This document shows, one piece after another, positions 31,022 to 39,188 of a stretch of DNA of 41,909 bases (its first letter is position 1; the number at the start of each line of letters is the position of its first letter). The DNA comes from Akkermansiaceae bacterium (lineage in GTDB: Bacteria; Verrucomicrobiota; Verrucomicrobiia; Verrucomicrobiales; Akkermansiaceae): assembly GCA_903888515.1 (NCBI GenBank), contig CAISTY010000135.1:1-41909 (forward strand), written 5' to 3'. The translations under genes and the position numbers were made by a program. The notes under the pieces were generated by a model. That model saw only the letters and a list, made by a program, of their open reading frames with translations. It did no database searches and was not told where the DNA came from.

Positions 31022-31051
31022 CCCACACCGGGCCGTCAGTCCCGGTGTGGG
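31022..31051 (+). terminator. Perfect 11-bp hairpin after the long paralogue
   Basis: CCCACACCGGG (31022-31032) and CCCGGTGTGGG (31041-31051) enclose CCGTCAGT. No T run follows, so it is not a standard intrinsic terminator; it may shape mRNA stability or ribosome access to the subtilase gene 43 bp on. The matching spacer after the short paralogue (29424-29456) has a weaker version of the same hairpin with the loop CCGTCGGT. Confidence 0.55.
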
Positions 31052-31093
31052 TGGATCTCATAGCCGCCTCGGAAATTGGAAACGGAAAATATC

Positions 31094-32332
31094 ATGAACC
31101 TCAATCATCTTCTTATCAGCGCCGCAGGCGCGGTCTTGTCCTCCATCGCATCCGCTCAAGTCATTCCTGGCCGATACATCGTCATGCTTCAAGCCGGCAA
31201 CAATCCCCAAGGCATGGCTGCAATGCACGGCGTGCGGGCCGAGCACGTCTATGACACGGCGGTGCAAGGGTTTGCCGGGGAGCTCTCTGCCGCCCAAGTG
31301 CAGGCCTTGCAGCGCGACCGGCGCGTGCTGATTGTGGAACCTGACCGCCAAGTTCACATCCTCGGTCATGTGGTGAAGCCCGGTGCCATCACCGCCGCCA
31401 TCGTTACCAGCACGGGAGACTTGGTGCCTACCGGGGTGGATCGCATTGACGCGGAATTAAACCCGATCTCCAATGCCTCTGCCGTCGGTATTGCCATCAT
31501 CGACACCGGCATCTGCCTGACTCATCCCGATCTCTACGTTGTTAGCGGCATTTCGTATGTCACCGGTGTCACCTCCGCCAATGACGACAATGGACACGGT
31601 TCGCACGTGGCGGGAATTGCCGCCGCCAAAATCAACGGTCTGGGCGTGCGTGGCGTGGCTCCCAACGCAAAACTATTCCCTGTGAAAGTGCTTAACAGCA
31701 CGGGAAGCGGCACGCTTTCCGCCGTGATTTCCGGCGTCAACTGGGTGACCCAAAATGCCAGGTTCAAAGGAATCAAAGTAGCCAACATGAGCTTGGGATT
31801 CACCGCCACCAGCACCACCCTCAACAGCGCCATCACCAGATCGGTCAATGCCGGGGTGACCTACGTGGTGGCAGCCGGTAACAACTCGCTAGACGCGGCC
31901 ACCTTCAGCCCCGCCAACCATCCCAGCGTGATTGCCGTCTCGGCGGTCGCTGATGAGGATGGCGAGTGCGGTGCCGACGGCTTGGCAACCTACTACGGAG
32001 CGGACGACAGCTTTGCGACGTTCAGCAACTATGGCCTGGTTGTCGATATTGCCGCGCCGGGCGTGACCATATACTCGACCTCCATGAATGGCGGTTATGC
32101 CACCATGTCGGGCACGAGCATGGCCGCACCCCATGTGACGGGCTGCGCCGCCCTCTATCTGGTCCACCATCCGACCGCCACGCCAGCAACTGTGCGTACG
32201 GCATTGCTGACGCTGGCGACGCCGCAATCGCCAGTGGAACCCTGGTTGGATGCCACCGGTCGCTGGCGTGGCGGCTTCAGCGGCGACCGCGATACCACCC
32301 CCGAACCGCTCGTCGATGCGGCAGGACTGTAA
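31094..32332 (+). CDS. Secreted subtilisin-family serine protease
   Basis: 412 residues from the ATG at 31094. A signal peptide (LLISAAGAVLSSIASAQ) is followed by an inhibitor_I9-like propeptide (PGRYIVMLQAG to VLIVEPDRQVH, about 25-90) and the S8 catalytic domain. Catalytic residues by my count are D137 (IAIIDTGI), H168 (DNGHGSHVAG), oxyanion N263 (VVAAGNNS) and S342 (SGTSMAAPHVTG), all present. The protein ends soon after the domain, without a sorting tail. It follows the anchored paralogue by 113 bp and runs straight into the next gene (TAATG). A protease at the end of a sigma/sensor operon may degrade or process envelope proteins, or be an output; this is inference. Confidence 0.93.
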   Translation: MNLNHLLISAAGAVLSSIASAQVIPGRYIVMLQAGNNPQGMAAMHGVRAEHVYDTAVQGFAGELSAAQVQALQRDRRVLIVEPDRQVHILGHVVKPGAITAAIVTSTGDLVPTGVDRIDAELNPISNASAVGIAIIDTGICLTHPDLYVVSGISYVTGVTSANDDNGHGSHVAGIAAAKINGLGVRGVAPNAKLFPVKVLNSTGSGTLSAVISGVNWVTQNARFKGIKVANMSLGFTATSTTLNSAITRSVNAGVTYVVAAGNNSLDAATFSPANHPSVIAVSAVADEDGECGADGLATYYGADDSFATFSNYGLVVDIAAPGVTIYSTSMNGGYATMSGTSMAAPHVTGCAALYLVHHPTATPATVRTALLTLATPQSPVEPWLDATGRWRGGFSGDRDTTPEPLVDAAGL

Positions 32333-33312
32333 TGATTCATATGCGCCCGCGCCACCTCCTATCCAGCATTCTAACAAGCATGTCCTTGGCCGTGCTTTCG
32401 GCAGAGGGTGCGCTGTTGTACCGCACCGATTTCGAGAACTTCGTCAGTGGTGATAACAAATGGGCAGGAACCGACGGTTGGATTGCTACCAACAAAACTC
32501 TCGGCGTCCAAGGCATCGACCAGGATGTGATTGCAGGTGGTGGGCTCGGCAAGACTGCCTTCATCGGCTTCAATCAGCCCGACGCCAACCTCGTCGTTGT
32601 GCTCAGGGCTTTCAAGTACTCTCCCAAACTCGGTGACCTCCCGCTCGTTCGCGTCGAGACAATCATTGGAATCCAGGACTCCTCCACTCTGCATCCTGCC
32701 CGCGACAGCTTCTTTGTCAGCATCTATAACAGTAGCCTCGAATACCTTGCCGGAATCCGCTTCGATAACCGCCCGAACACTTATGGGATCTGGCGTGCGG
32801 ACGGCGCCAATGACGACCACGACACCGGGGTGATTTTCTATCGCGGGGAACTGCATTTGCTGAGCTTTGTCATCAATCTGCCGGCTAACCTCTGGAGTGC
32901 GGAACTTGATGGCATCCCGCTGTTTGAAAACGCTCCGTTCACGGCCACCGCCCGAGCGGTTGATTTCGGTTATCTCGCCTACGAATGGCAACTCGGTGCC
33001 ACTGCAGCCACAGGGTACGGCGACAACTGGATGCTGGTCGCAGACACCGTGGTGCGCAGCGCCCCCCTCGGAATCGAACCATTCAAAATCAGCTCGTTCT
33101 TGCATTCCGCCACCGCCACAACCCTCACCTGGCCGGGCCAGAAAGGCTTCGACTATCAGATTGAATACTCCGACAACCTCTCCGTCTGGCGCAGGGACTT
33201 GCCAAGTATGGCATTTCCCTCCATCATTGTCGACCAACCGCTTACCTTTCAAGATGCGACATCAGGCTTGCCCCGCCGTTTCTACCGGGTCCTGCGAACG
33301 GAAACACCGTGA
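32332..33312 (+). CDS. Secreted protein, possibly LamG-like, with Verrucomicrobia-type C-terminal domain
   Basis: 326 residues. The start ATG at 32332 overlaps the subtilase stop; a second ATG at 32341 is possible. The signal peptide is LLSSILTSMSLAVLSAEGAL. The first 200 residues are beta-rich (LYRTDFENF, GDNKWAGTDGWIATNKTLGV, FFVSIYNSSLEYLAGIRFDN, LHLLSFVINLPANLWSAELD) and suggest a concanavalin-like fold. The last 80 (LTWPGQKGFDYQIEYSDNLS to LPRRFYRVL) form the short domain that ends many Verrucomicrobia secreted proteins. Function is unknown; coupling to the subtilase suggests joint secretion. Confidence 0.75.
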   Translation: MIHMRPRHLLSSILTSMSLAVLSAEGALLYRTDFENFVSGDNKWAGTDGWIATNKTLGVQGIDQDVIAGGGLGKTAFIGFNQPDANLVVVLRAFKYSPKLGDLPLVRVETIIGIQDSSTLHPARDSFFVSIYNSSLEYLAGIRFDNRPNTYGIWRADGANDDHDTGVIFYRGELHLLSFVINLPANLWSAELDGIPLFENAPFTATARAVDFGYLAYEWQLGATAATGYGDNWMLVADTVVRSAPLGIEPFKISSFLHSATATTLTWPGQKGFDYQIEYSDNLSVWRRDLPSMAFPSIIVDQPLTFQDATSGLPRRFYRVLRTETP

Positions 33313-33741
33313 TGTAGCGCATGTTCCCCGGCCCAAATAACGGCTTTCCTTTATTCTTCTGGCGTAGCGATGATTTTCCATTTCCAAATGTAGCCATACA
33401 TTAGGAAATTCTATTCTTGCCATTGCTGGAATTATCGACATAATTCAAACCATCAAACCGCGCTGACCCATTCATCTTGAAATCCAGCGTCACCGGAAGC
33501 ACCCGGTGGGCATCCTGCGTTCCACCTTCCGTGATCCCGCCACCGGTAAGATCAAACAGCTTCCATCAACTCACCGAGCCCAGCGAAGAGCAACAACAGA
33601 TCCTCGAGCTGCTTCGCATCAAACTCAGCGACCCCTTGTAGCCATCCGCAGGAAATGAAAAAACGTGCTTGAACCCTTATGGCTCAAGGGAAATCGCAAA
33701 GACCATGGGGGGGACATGCGGGAAAATTGTCCAAGAGCGCA
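33313..33741 (+). pseudogene. Gene-free stretch with a transposase-like remnant (33480-33655)
   Basis: Around 33500 one frame reads RKHPVGILRSTFRDPATGKIKQ, which resembles the start of IS1634/IS4-like transposases. A shift later, another frame reads HQLTEPSEEQQQILELLRIK and ends in TAG near 33640. No terminal inverted repeats are visible. The flanks (33313-33480, 33656-33741) hold nothing I can name. The identification rests on about 50 residues. Confidence 0.4.
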
Positions 33742-35507
33742 TCAAATCCGCCCCGCAGTCCTTTTTAGCACGGCGGGGCCGACCACCGTCTCGATGGTCT
33801 TGGCGCGGTCGCTGCGCGCTTTATCCACCTGCTTCTGAAATGCCTCACGCTCGAAAATATTCACCGGTTCGACGATCTGAATCACCTCGTCCGCCTGGAC
33901 ATAAGTGTTGAGCATCTTTTGGATCTGCTTTTCATAGTCGCGGTAGTCAATCTCCTCGGCAAAGCGGATTTTCACGCTGGCCCGGAGTTTCTGGAAAAAT
34001 ACGGCGTCATGTTTGTAGCGCTCCACTTTGTCCTGCTGCGTCTCATTGATCCAATGGATACTGGAGAGTGCCATCTTCAACACTCGGCAGAATGAGGACA
34101 ACCGGGTGTAGAAATCATCGCGCACATCCTTGTTCTCCAAGGTCAGCTCGAAGGACTCTTCGTCCTTCTTGTTCGAAACCGCCTTGAACAAGTCCCACAG
34201 TCCATCGTGCAGGGACGGCAGGCGTTTGATTTCCTCCGAAACATCGGCCAGTGTTCCTTCGATGTCCTCTGCGTCAAACTTGCCGCCCAGCGAGCTGTAG
34301 AGTTCCAGTGCATCGTGCAGGTGGCCGACCACGCCATAGTAGTCGATCACATAACCAAAATCCTTGCCGGGATGGAGACGGTTCACACGGGCGATGGCTT
34401 GCAACAGCGAGTGTTCCTTCAGACTGCGTGCGATGTAGAGTACCACATTGCGCGGGGCATCGAAGCCGGTCAGCAGCTTGTCCACCACAATGATGATCTC
34501 CGGGTCGTCACCGTTCTTGAATGAGTTGATGATTTGCCGGTTATATTCCTTCTCTGTGCCATACTTGGACATCATCAATTTCCAGAAGAGTTCAACACTC
34601 TCGTCCTTCTCCGGTTGTTGGTGCTCCTCGGGATTTTCAATTTCCCCCGTGCCGGAAATCACAACCTCGCTCGTCACCTTGCCGAACTGATCAAGGAATG
34701 CCTTGATCATCAGCGCTTCTTTTTTGCCTGGCGCAGTGAGTTGTCCTTTGAAACCAGTGCCCTTCCACTGTTTCGAGAAATGCTGGGAAACATCCCACGC
34801 GATCAGATAGAGTCGGCTTTGCAGGCGATTCAACTCGTCGCGGGCGACGAACTTCCGCTTGAGGTCGGCTTTCTGCTCGGTGGTCAGTCCATCACACATC
34901 GCCTCGAACATCGGGTCGATGGCTTTCTGGTTCACCTCCTGCAAGACATGGCGGCCTCATAGAGCAAGGGCACGACGGCCTTGTCCTCAACGGCATCACG
35001 AATGGTGTAGGCGGGTTCGATGAATCCGCCAAATTTCTCGGCAGTGCTCTTTTCCTTCCGCATCAGCGGCGTGCCGGTGAAGCCGATGAAGCAGGCCTTG
35101 GGCAACGCCTTTTGCATCTGGATGTTCGCCTCGCCGTATTGGCTGCGGTGGCTCTCGTCAACGAGCACAAAAAGATTCTCATCCTCGATCCGGAACTGCC
35201 TCGCATCCTTCGCCGCCGCACCGAATTTCTGGAGCAGCGTAGTCATCACCGCCACATGGGGATCACGTAACATCTCGATTAAATGCGCCCCGGTCTTTGC
35301 CTGCTGCGGTTCCTTGCCGCATTGGTGGAAGGTTTTCCAAATCTGTTCATCGAGGTCGATCCGGTCGGTGACGATCAACACACGGGCGTGCGGGAAGCCA
35401 TCGTCGAGAGCCAGTGCCTTACCTAACAAAACCATCGCCAGCGATTTCCCCGATCCCTGCGTCTGCCAAATGACACCACCCTTGCGGGCCCCTTCCCGCC
35501 GTGTCCC
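33742..35507 (-). pseudogene. hsdR: Type I restriction enzyme R subunit (HsdR), truncated and frameshifted
   Basis: From about 35507 down the strand encodes the HsdR motor: GGVIWQTQGSGKSLAMVLLG (Walker A), RVLIVTDRIDLDEQIWKTFH, LFVLVDESHRSQYG (DEAD-like motif), CFIGFTGTPL, TGFDAPRNVVLYIARSL and LLQAIARVNRLHPGKDFGYV (motif VI). The N-terminal nuclease domain is missing. One G is lost near 34956: LLYE-GRHVLQEVNQ is split, so the two halves are in different frames. The C-terminus also departs from the family near 33790. No hsdM or hsdS is nearby. Not functional. Confidence 0.92.
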
Positions 35508-35739
35508 TTGCCCGCGGGCGGGCGACAACCACGGAAGGGGTGTGCAACCATGCCCGGTATCGGCGCTCGTCTCCGCCCGCCTCACGCGCAGCCGTGACGG
35601 CCTGGGCGAAGTCGGGGGATTCCCAGCGCCACCGCAACAGTGATTGACGATGGACGCCCGATGCCGTGGCGGCCTCGCCGAGGGTGTTGCCCGAAGCGAG
35701 CATTTGCAGAGCCAGGCGGTGACGCCAATCCAGTTCCAT
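35490..35739 (-). pseudogene. Helix-turn-helix protein (transposase/terminase-like) fragment fused to hsdR
   Basis: MELDWRHRLALQMLASGNTL, GEAATASGVHRQSLLRWRWE and SPDFAQAVTAAREAGGDERR form a helix-turn-helix domain like those of small transposase or phage-terminase subunits. After RRYRAWLHTP the frame loses sense and HsdR sequence begins in another frame at about 35507. It may be the N-terminal half of a mobile-element gene that landed in hsdR, replacing the nuclease-domain end. Confidence 0.55.
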
Positions 35740-36011
35740 GACCCGGAGACTACCACAAACAGGCGTCCATGTCCATCGTGCGCGGCAGTGCGCGGGGAGG
35801 ATGCAACGCGGATGAAAATGACCTACCCCGCAACAATTTGTTTCAGGGAGACTGTCTGGGAATTGGCTTTTGGAATCTGGTCAATCAATCCGAACAAATT
35901 CGTGAACCATTCATGGAAGAAACTCTCCCCGCAACTAACCCTGCAATAAAACCTGCAAAACCCCGCATTTCCCTGCATTTGGACGGCATTTCAGCACCTT
36001 GGAATCCGGCC

Positions 36012-36046
36012 ACAAAAAACCCTGTAACCTTTTGAGTTACAGGGTT
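36012..36046 (-). terminator. Intrinsic terminator of tRNA-Arg
   Basis: On the minus strand AACCCTGTAAC - TCAAAAG - GTTACAGGGTT forms a perfect 11-bp stem (36036-36046 with 36018-36028) followed by TTTTGT. It starts 8 bp after the tRNA 3' end. This is the clearest rho-independent terminator in the window. Confidence 0.92.
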
Positions 36047-36053
36047 TTGAGAG

Positions 36054-36130
36054 TGGTACACCCGAAGGGACTCGAACCCCTAACCTTCTGATTCGTAGTC
36101 AGACGATCTATCCAATTGATCTACGGGTGC
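36054..36130 (-). tRNA. tRNA-Arg (ACG)
   Basis: On the minus strand the acceptor GCACCCG pairs with CGGGTGT (one G-U). The D arm has AGATCAATTGGATAGATC, the anticodon stem TCTGA/TCAGA closes loop CTACGAA with anticodon ACG, and the T arm is TAGGG-GTTCGAGT-CCCTT. CCA is encoded (36056-36054). The wobble A is normally made inosine by TadA. The neighbouring restriction and HTH debris makes this a possible island insertion site. Confidence 0.95.
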
Positions 36131-36274
36131 CTTGCACTTGGCGCGGGAGGAGCAAGCCCGGTTTTTCGGTGGGTGTCAAGGAATTCAATGCGACAGGTTG
36201 AAAAACTGCGGGATTGGATGGTCGGATGGGGGTTATACGGCATGCGGCGACCACTCGTGCCGCAACCCGGAGGG

Positions 36275-36844
36275 TCACCCGTCTAACAGAGTGCTGCGGG
36301 TGAAGAGCGGCAGGACATGGATGCCACGGGCTTCGATGGCTTGACGGCCGCCTTCCTCGCGATCCACCAGCACCAGGCAGAAAGCGATTTTGCCACCGGC
36401 GCGTTCGATGGCGTCGATGGCCTTGAGGGTGGAGCTGCCAGTGGTGATGACGTCATCGACGACGATCACGTTGTCGCCGGCTTTGAAGTTGCCTTCGATT
36501 TGTTGACCCGCGCCGTGGCCCTTGGGTTCCTTGCGCACGGTGAAAACCTGCAAGGCCTCGGTCGGGTGTTTGGCAGCGGAGGTCATGCCGACGGCGAGGG
36601 AAATCGGGTCGGCACCGAGCGTCATGCCGCCGATGGCGTCGATTTTGAGGTGTTCGGAGTGGATTTTCGAGCGCACGGCGTGCCACGCGAGGTCGCCGAT
36701 GAGAATGGCCCCGAAGGGATCTAGCGCCGTGACGCGGCAATCGATGTAGAGGTCGCTTTGTTTGCCGGAGGCGAGGGTGAAGTTGCCGGTGCGGACGGAT
36801 TTTTCACGCAGGAGTTTTTTGAGGGCGGCGGCGGTGTGAAGCAT
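36275..36844 (-). CDS. pyrE: Orotate phosphoribosyltransferase
   Basis: Joins orotate to PRPP to give OMP in pyrimidine synthesis. The ATG at 36844 gives 189 residues (MLHTAAALKKLLREKSVRTG); 40 upstream in-frame codons are unlike the family. Motifs: FTLASGKQSDLYIDCR, GGMTLGADPISLAV, FTVRKEPKGHGAGQQIEG (catalytic Lys loop) and the PRPP motif VIVVDDVITTGSSTLKAI. It stands alone, facing away from exbB with about 95 bp between the start codons, so a divergent promoter must lie there. Confidence 0.97.
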   Translation of the reverse strand: MLHTAAALKKLLREKSVRTGNFTLASGKQSDLYIDCRVTALDPFGAILIGDLAWHAVRSKIHSEHLKIDAIGGMTLGADPISLAVGMTSAAKHPTEALQVFTVRKEPKGHGAGQQIEGNFKAGDNVIVVDDVITTGSSTLKAIDAIERAGGKIAFCLVLVDREEGGRQAIEARGIHVLPLFTRSTLLDG

Positions 36845-36939
36845 GGGTGAGGATGGAAAAAGCAAATCGCGGGTGCAAGCGTGAAACCTGTCTTTTGGTG
36901 CTGGCCAGCGGGGGTGGGAAAGGCGTAAGTTGCGGGCAG

Positions 36940-37656
36940 ATGATATTGGCATTGATGGAACCATCAGGTTTGATCGAGCAGGGAGGCCCGCTGGTGTGGG
37001 TGCTGCTCGGGCTGGCGTTTATAGGGTCGGTGTGCGTGGTGGAGCGCTTTTTTTTCTTTCACCGGTCGCGCATTGACGTTGGCGATCTGCTCGTGGGGTT
37101 GGCGCATCACGTTGCGAAGCGGTCCTTTGCGGAGGCGCTGCATGAGGCGGCCCGCGCGCCGGGGGCGGTGGCACGGGTGGCCCACGCGGCGCTGCTGCGT
37201 TATTATCTGAGCCGCTCGGATTTACGCGATGTGGTGCAGGAGGCGGGTCAACTGGAAGTGCCGCGCATTGAGAAAAACATCCGGGTGATCCTTGGCACGG
37301 CGCTGCTGGCCCCGTTGGTCGGCATGCTGGGCACTCTGTTAGGCATGTTGGAAACGTTCCAGAAAGTGACCGAGCAAGGAGGATTTACCGGCCCTGCGGA
37401 GCTTTCGTCCGGTGTTTTCACGGCGCTCATCACTTCGGTGTTGGGGCTCACGGTGGCGGTGCCGATGTATTTGTTTTACTTATATTTTCTGGGTCGGGCG
37501 CTACGCTTGGTTCACCGCATCGAGCGGACGGGTATCGAGATGGTTCACATGATAGCCGATGCGCGGGAGGCGGAGGAATTCGCGCCTTTTCGCGGTGAGG
37601 TGAGTGCGGGCAGGAAACCGGCGCAAGCCATATTCATTCCCCCTGATGAAACTTGA
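36940..37656 (+). CDS. exbB: MotA/TolQ/ExbB-type proton channel protein
   Basis: The ATG at 36940 gives 238 residues. TM1 is WVLLGLAFIGSVCVVERFFF, and the family pair is in GTALLAPLVGMLGTLLGMLE and SSGVFTALITSVLGLTVAVP, with the conserved Thr/Ala and Pro positions of TolQ/ExbB. The protein builds the inner-membrane pentamer that uses proton motive force to power TonB. Its stop overlaps the next start by 11 nt. The 31-codon in-frame extension upstream is not counted. Confidence 0.93.
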   Translation: MILALMEPSGLIEQGGPLVWVLLGLAFIGSVCVVERFFFFHRSRIDVGDLLVGLAHHVAKRSFAEALHEAARAPGAVARVAHAALLRYYLSRSDLRDVVQEAGQLEVPRIEKNIRVILGTALLAPLVGMLGTLLGMLETFQKVTEQGGFTGPAELSSGVFTALITSVLGLTVAVPMYLFYLYFLGRALRLVHRIERTGIEMVHMIADAREAEEFAPFRGEVSAGRKPAQAIFIPPDET

Positions 37657-38098
37657 AATGACATTGCCTGAGCGCCCGGGGCTGTTGCACGCGGTGCCGA
37701 TCCTGAATCTTTTCGCGCTGTTGTGGCTGCTGGTTTTATTAAGTCCATTGCTATTGCGGCAATCGGGAGTGGCGGTGGATTTGCCGCCTTCGCGCTTTCA
37801 ACTCGAGCGGTTTCAAGACGCGCTGGTTGTGACGCTCGGTCCGGGTGAAAGCGAACCGCGGATTCACTTCGGCCGGGACTCCGTGAGTTTATCCACGTTG
37901 GCGGACCGGCTTGACGCATTGCGTTCCAAAGGAGCACCGGCGAAGGCCATCGTGCTGCTGCAAACCGATGCGGGCACACCTGTGGGTATCGAGCGCCAAG
38001 TCACGGAATTGGTGCTCGGCAAGGGATTCCGCTTGGCCATGGTCGGGTCGAATGCGCCTGCCGCGCTGGTTCCGGATCCGCAACCGATTCAAGAGTGA
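37646..38098 (+). CDS. exbD: ExbD/TolR-like protein
   Basis: 150 residues: a short cytoplasmic end, one membrane segment (LLHAVPILNLFALLWLLVLL) and a periplasmic domain with ALVVTLGPGE, LSTLADRLDAL and IVLLQTDAGTPVGIERQVTE. In ExbD the segment carries a functional Asp; the matching stretch here (PILNLFALLWLLVLLS) has Asn and no Asp, an odd substitution for a proton carrier. Genes before and after overlap it, so the identity by context is strong, but the mechanism may differ. Confidence 0.82.
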   Translation: MKLEMTLPERPGLLHAVPILNLFALLWLLVLLSPLLLRQSGVAVDLPPSRFQLERFQDALVVTLGPGESEPRIHFGRDSVSLSTLADRLDALRSKGAPAKAIVLLQTDAGTPVGIERQVTELVLGKGFRLAMVGSNAPAALVPDPQPIQE

Positions 38099-38889
38099 TG
38101 GAAAAACGCGTTTCCATAAAACACCAGCGGATGGCAGCGCCGGAGTGGGTGTTTCATTGGCGTCGGCTCAAGGGGTCGACGTTACACAAAGCGTCGATCC
38201 TCTTGGCAGTGGGTGGGGTGTTCGCTTTTTTTCTAACATCCGTGAACATCCGGCTCGCTCCGCCCACGCCGTGGGCCGCCCGCAAGGCATCGGTGTTATT
38301 TGTGACCGATGATGCCGAAGGGAGGGCTCTAAAGCTTCGGGCGCGGGAAGGTGGGCCGTTTCCGTCACGTTTCGACCCTTCCGAGTGGGAGCACTCCGTT
38401 GCGTTGGAACGGGTGGCGCTGCAGGCTGCCCGCTGGACGCCGCCGCCGTATGTTCCGGTTCTGAGGGATTTGCCGGATAGAGGGTTCGACATGCCCCTTC
38501 CGCTCGCGCCCCGTGGCGTGCCCGTGTTGCCCGTTCGCAGTCTGCCGGCGGTGGACGCTCCGATTTCGGTGAAACTCAAGCTGGTACCGGTACTTGACCT
38601 GCTGTCCGGCATGCCGGCGGAGGCGATGCCGCGCGAACTGCCGCTGTTTGATGGCGCGGTGGACGCGACGATGACCGCCGAGCCATGGCGGGTTTTGGTG
38701 AGGCTGGATTCCGCTGGCAACGTGCGGGAATGCGTTTCCTTGGTGGGTGGTGATGGGGGAGGCTCATCCGCGCTGGAGGATTGGTTGCGCCGTGTGTCTT
38801 TCATTCCCGAGCCCGCACAGCCGTCCCGGTGGATTGCCGTGAGTGTCGGATTCACCAATCAACCCGCCGATGGACCTGACGCTCGCTGA
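38098..38889 (+). CDS. TonB-like energy transducer (divergent)
   Basis: 263 residues. There is one N-terminal membrane segment (ASILLAVGGVFAFFLTSVNI), a Pro-rich middle (about 100-170: WTPPPYVPVLRDLP, PLPLAPRGVPVLPV) and a C-terminal domain with AEPWRVLVRLDSAGNVRECV, LEDWLRRVSFIPE and RWIAVSVGF. This last part resembles the beta-alpha-beta TonB_C fold (VLV-LDxxGxVxxxxV...A..A...F.P). It follows exbD with overlapping stop and start. The YP-motif typical of TonB is not evident. TonB is the best reading from topology and context. Confidence 0.7.
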   Translation: MEKRVSIKHQRMAAPEWVFHWRRLKGSTLHKASILLAVGGVFAFFLTSVNIRLAPPTPWAARKASVLFVTDDAEGRALKLRAREGGPFPSRFDPSEWEHSVALERVALQAARWTPPPYVPVLRDLPDRGFDMPLPLAPRGVPVLPVRSLPAVDAPISVKLKLVPVLDLLSGMPAEAMPRELPLFDGAVDATMTAEPWRVLVRLDSAGNVRECVSLVGGDGGGSSALEDWLRRVSFIPEPAQPSRWIAVSVGFTNQPADGPDAR

Positions 38890-39109
38890 TTTCGTGCTTT
38901 TCGTGCTGTTGGCTTCGGGTGCCATGGTGGTGCTTTTCACGATCGTCTCACGGACACTGCATGCCCGGGCGGAAAGCCGGTCGCTGTCCCACCGCGTGAT
39001 TTGCAGGCTTTGTCTTCATGCCTTCGAACATACCGGTCATACGGGCGTCGTGGTTTGTCCGCATTGTGGAGCCGCCAACGAAAAGGGCCGGAGCCGCCGC
39101 CTTGGATAA
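38870..39109 (+). CDS. Small membrane protein with C-terminal zinc ribbon
   Basis: 79 residues from the ATG at 38870 (20 nt before the TonB-like stop). One membrane segment (ADFVLFVLLASGAMVVLFTI) precedes a cytoplasmic zinc ribbon: CRLCLHAFEHTGHTGVVVC and PHCGAANEKG, that is CxxC-x(n)-CxxC. The overlap ties it to the ExbB/ExbD/TonB-like block. I know no function for such a protein in energy transduction. Confidence 0.75.
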   Translation: MDLTLADFVLFVLLASGAMVVLFTIVSRTLHARAESRSLSHRVICRLCLHAFEHTGHTGVVVCPHCGAANEKGRSRRLG

Positions 39110-39188
39110 GGAAATGCCGCGCACGTGAAACATCCCGTGATCGAGCTTGCGCGGGGGTGGTTCCATGGTCAAAGTGCGGCTCGAAACT

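Noticed and set aside
31966..32331. Upstream extension of the secreted protein at 32332
   Set aside because: The extra frame lies within the subtilase coding region in another frame; the ATG at 32332 is followed by a proper signal peptide.
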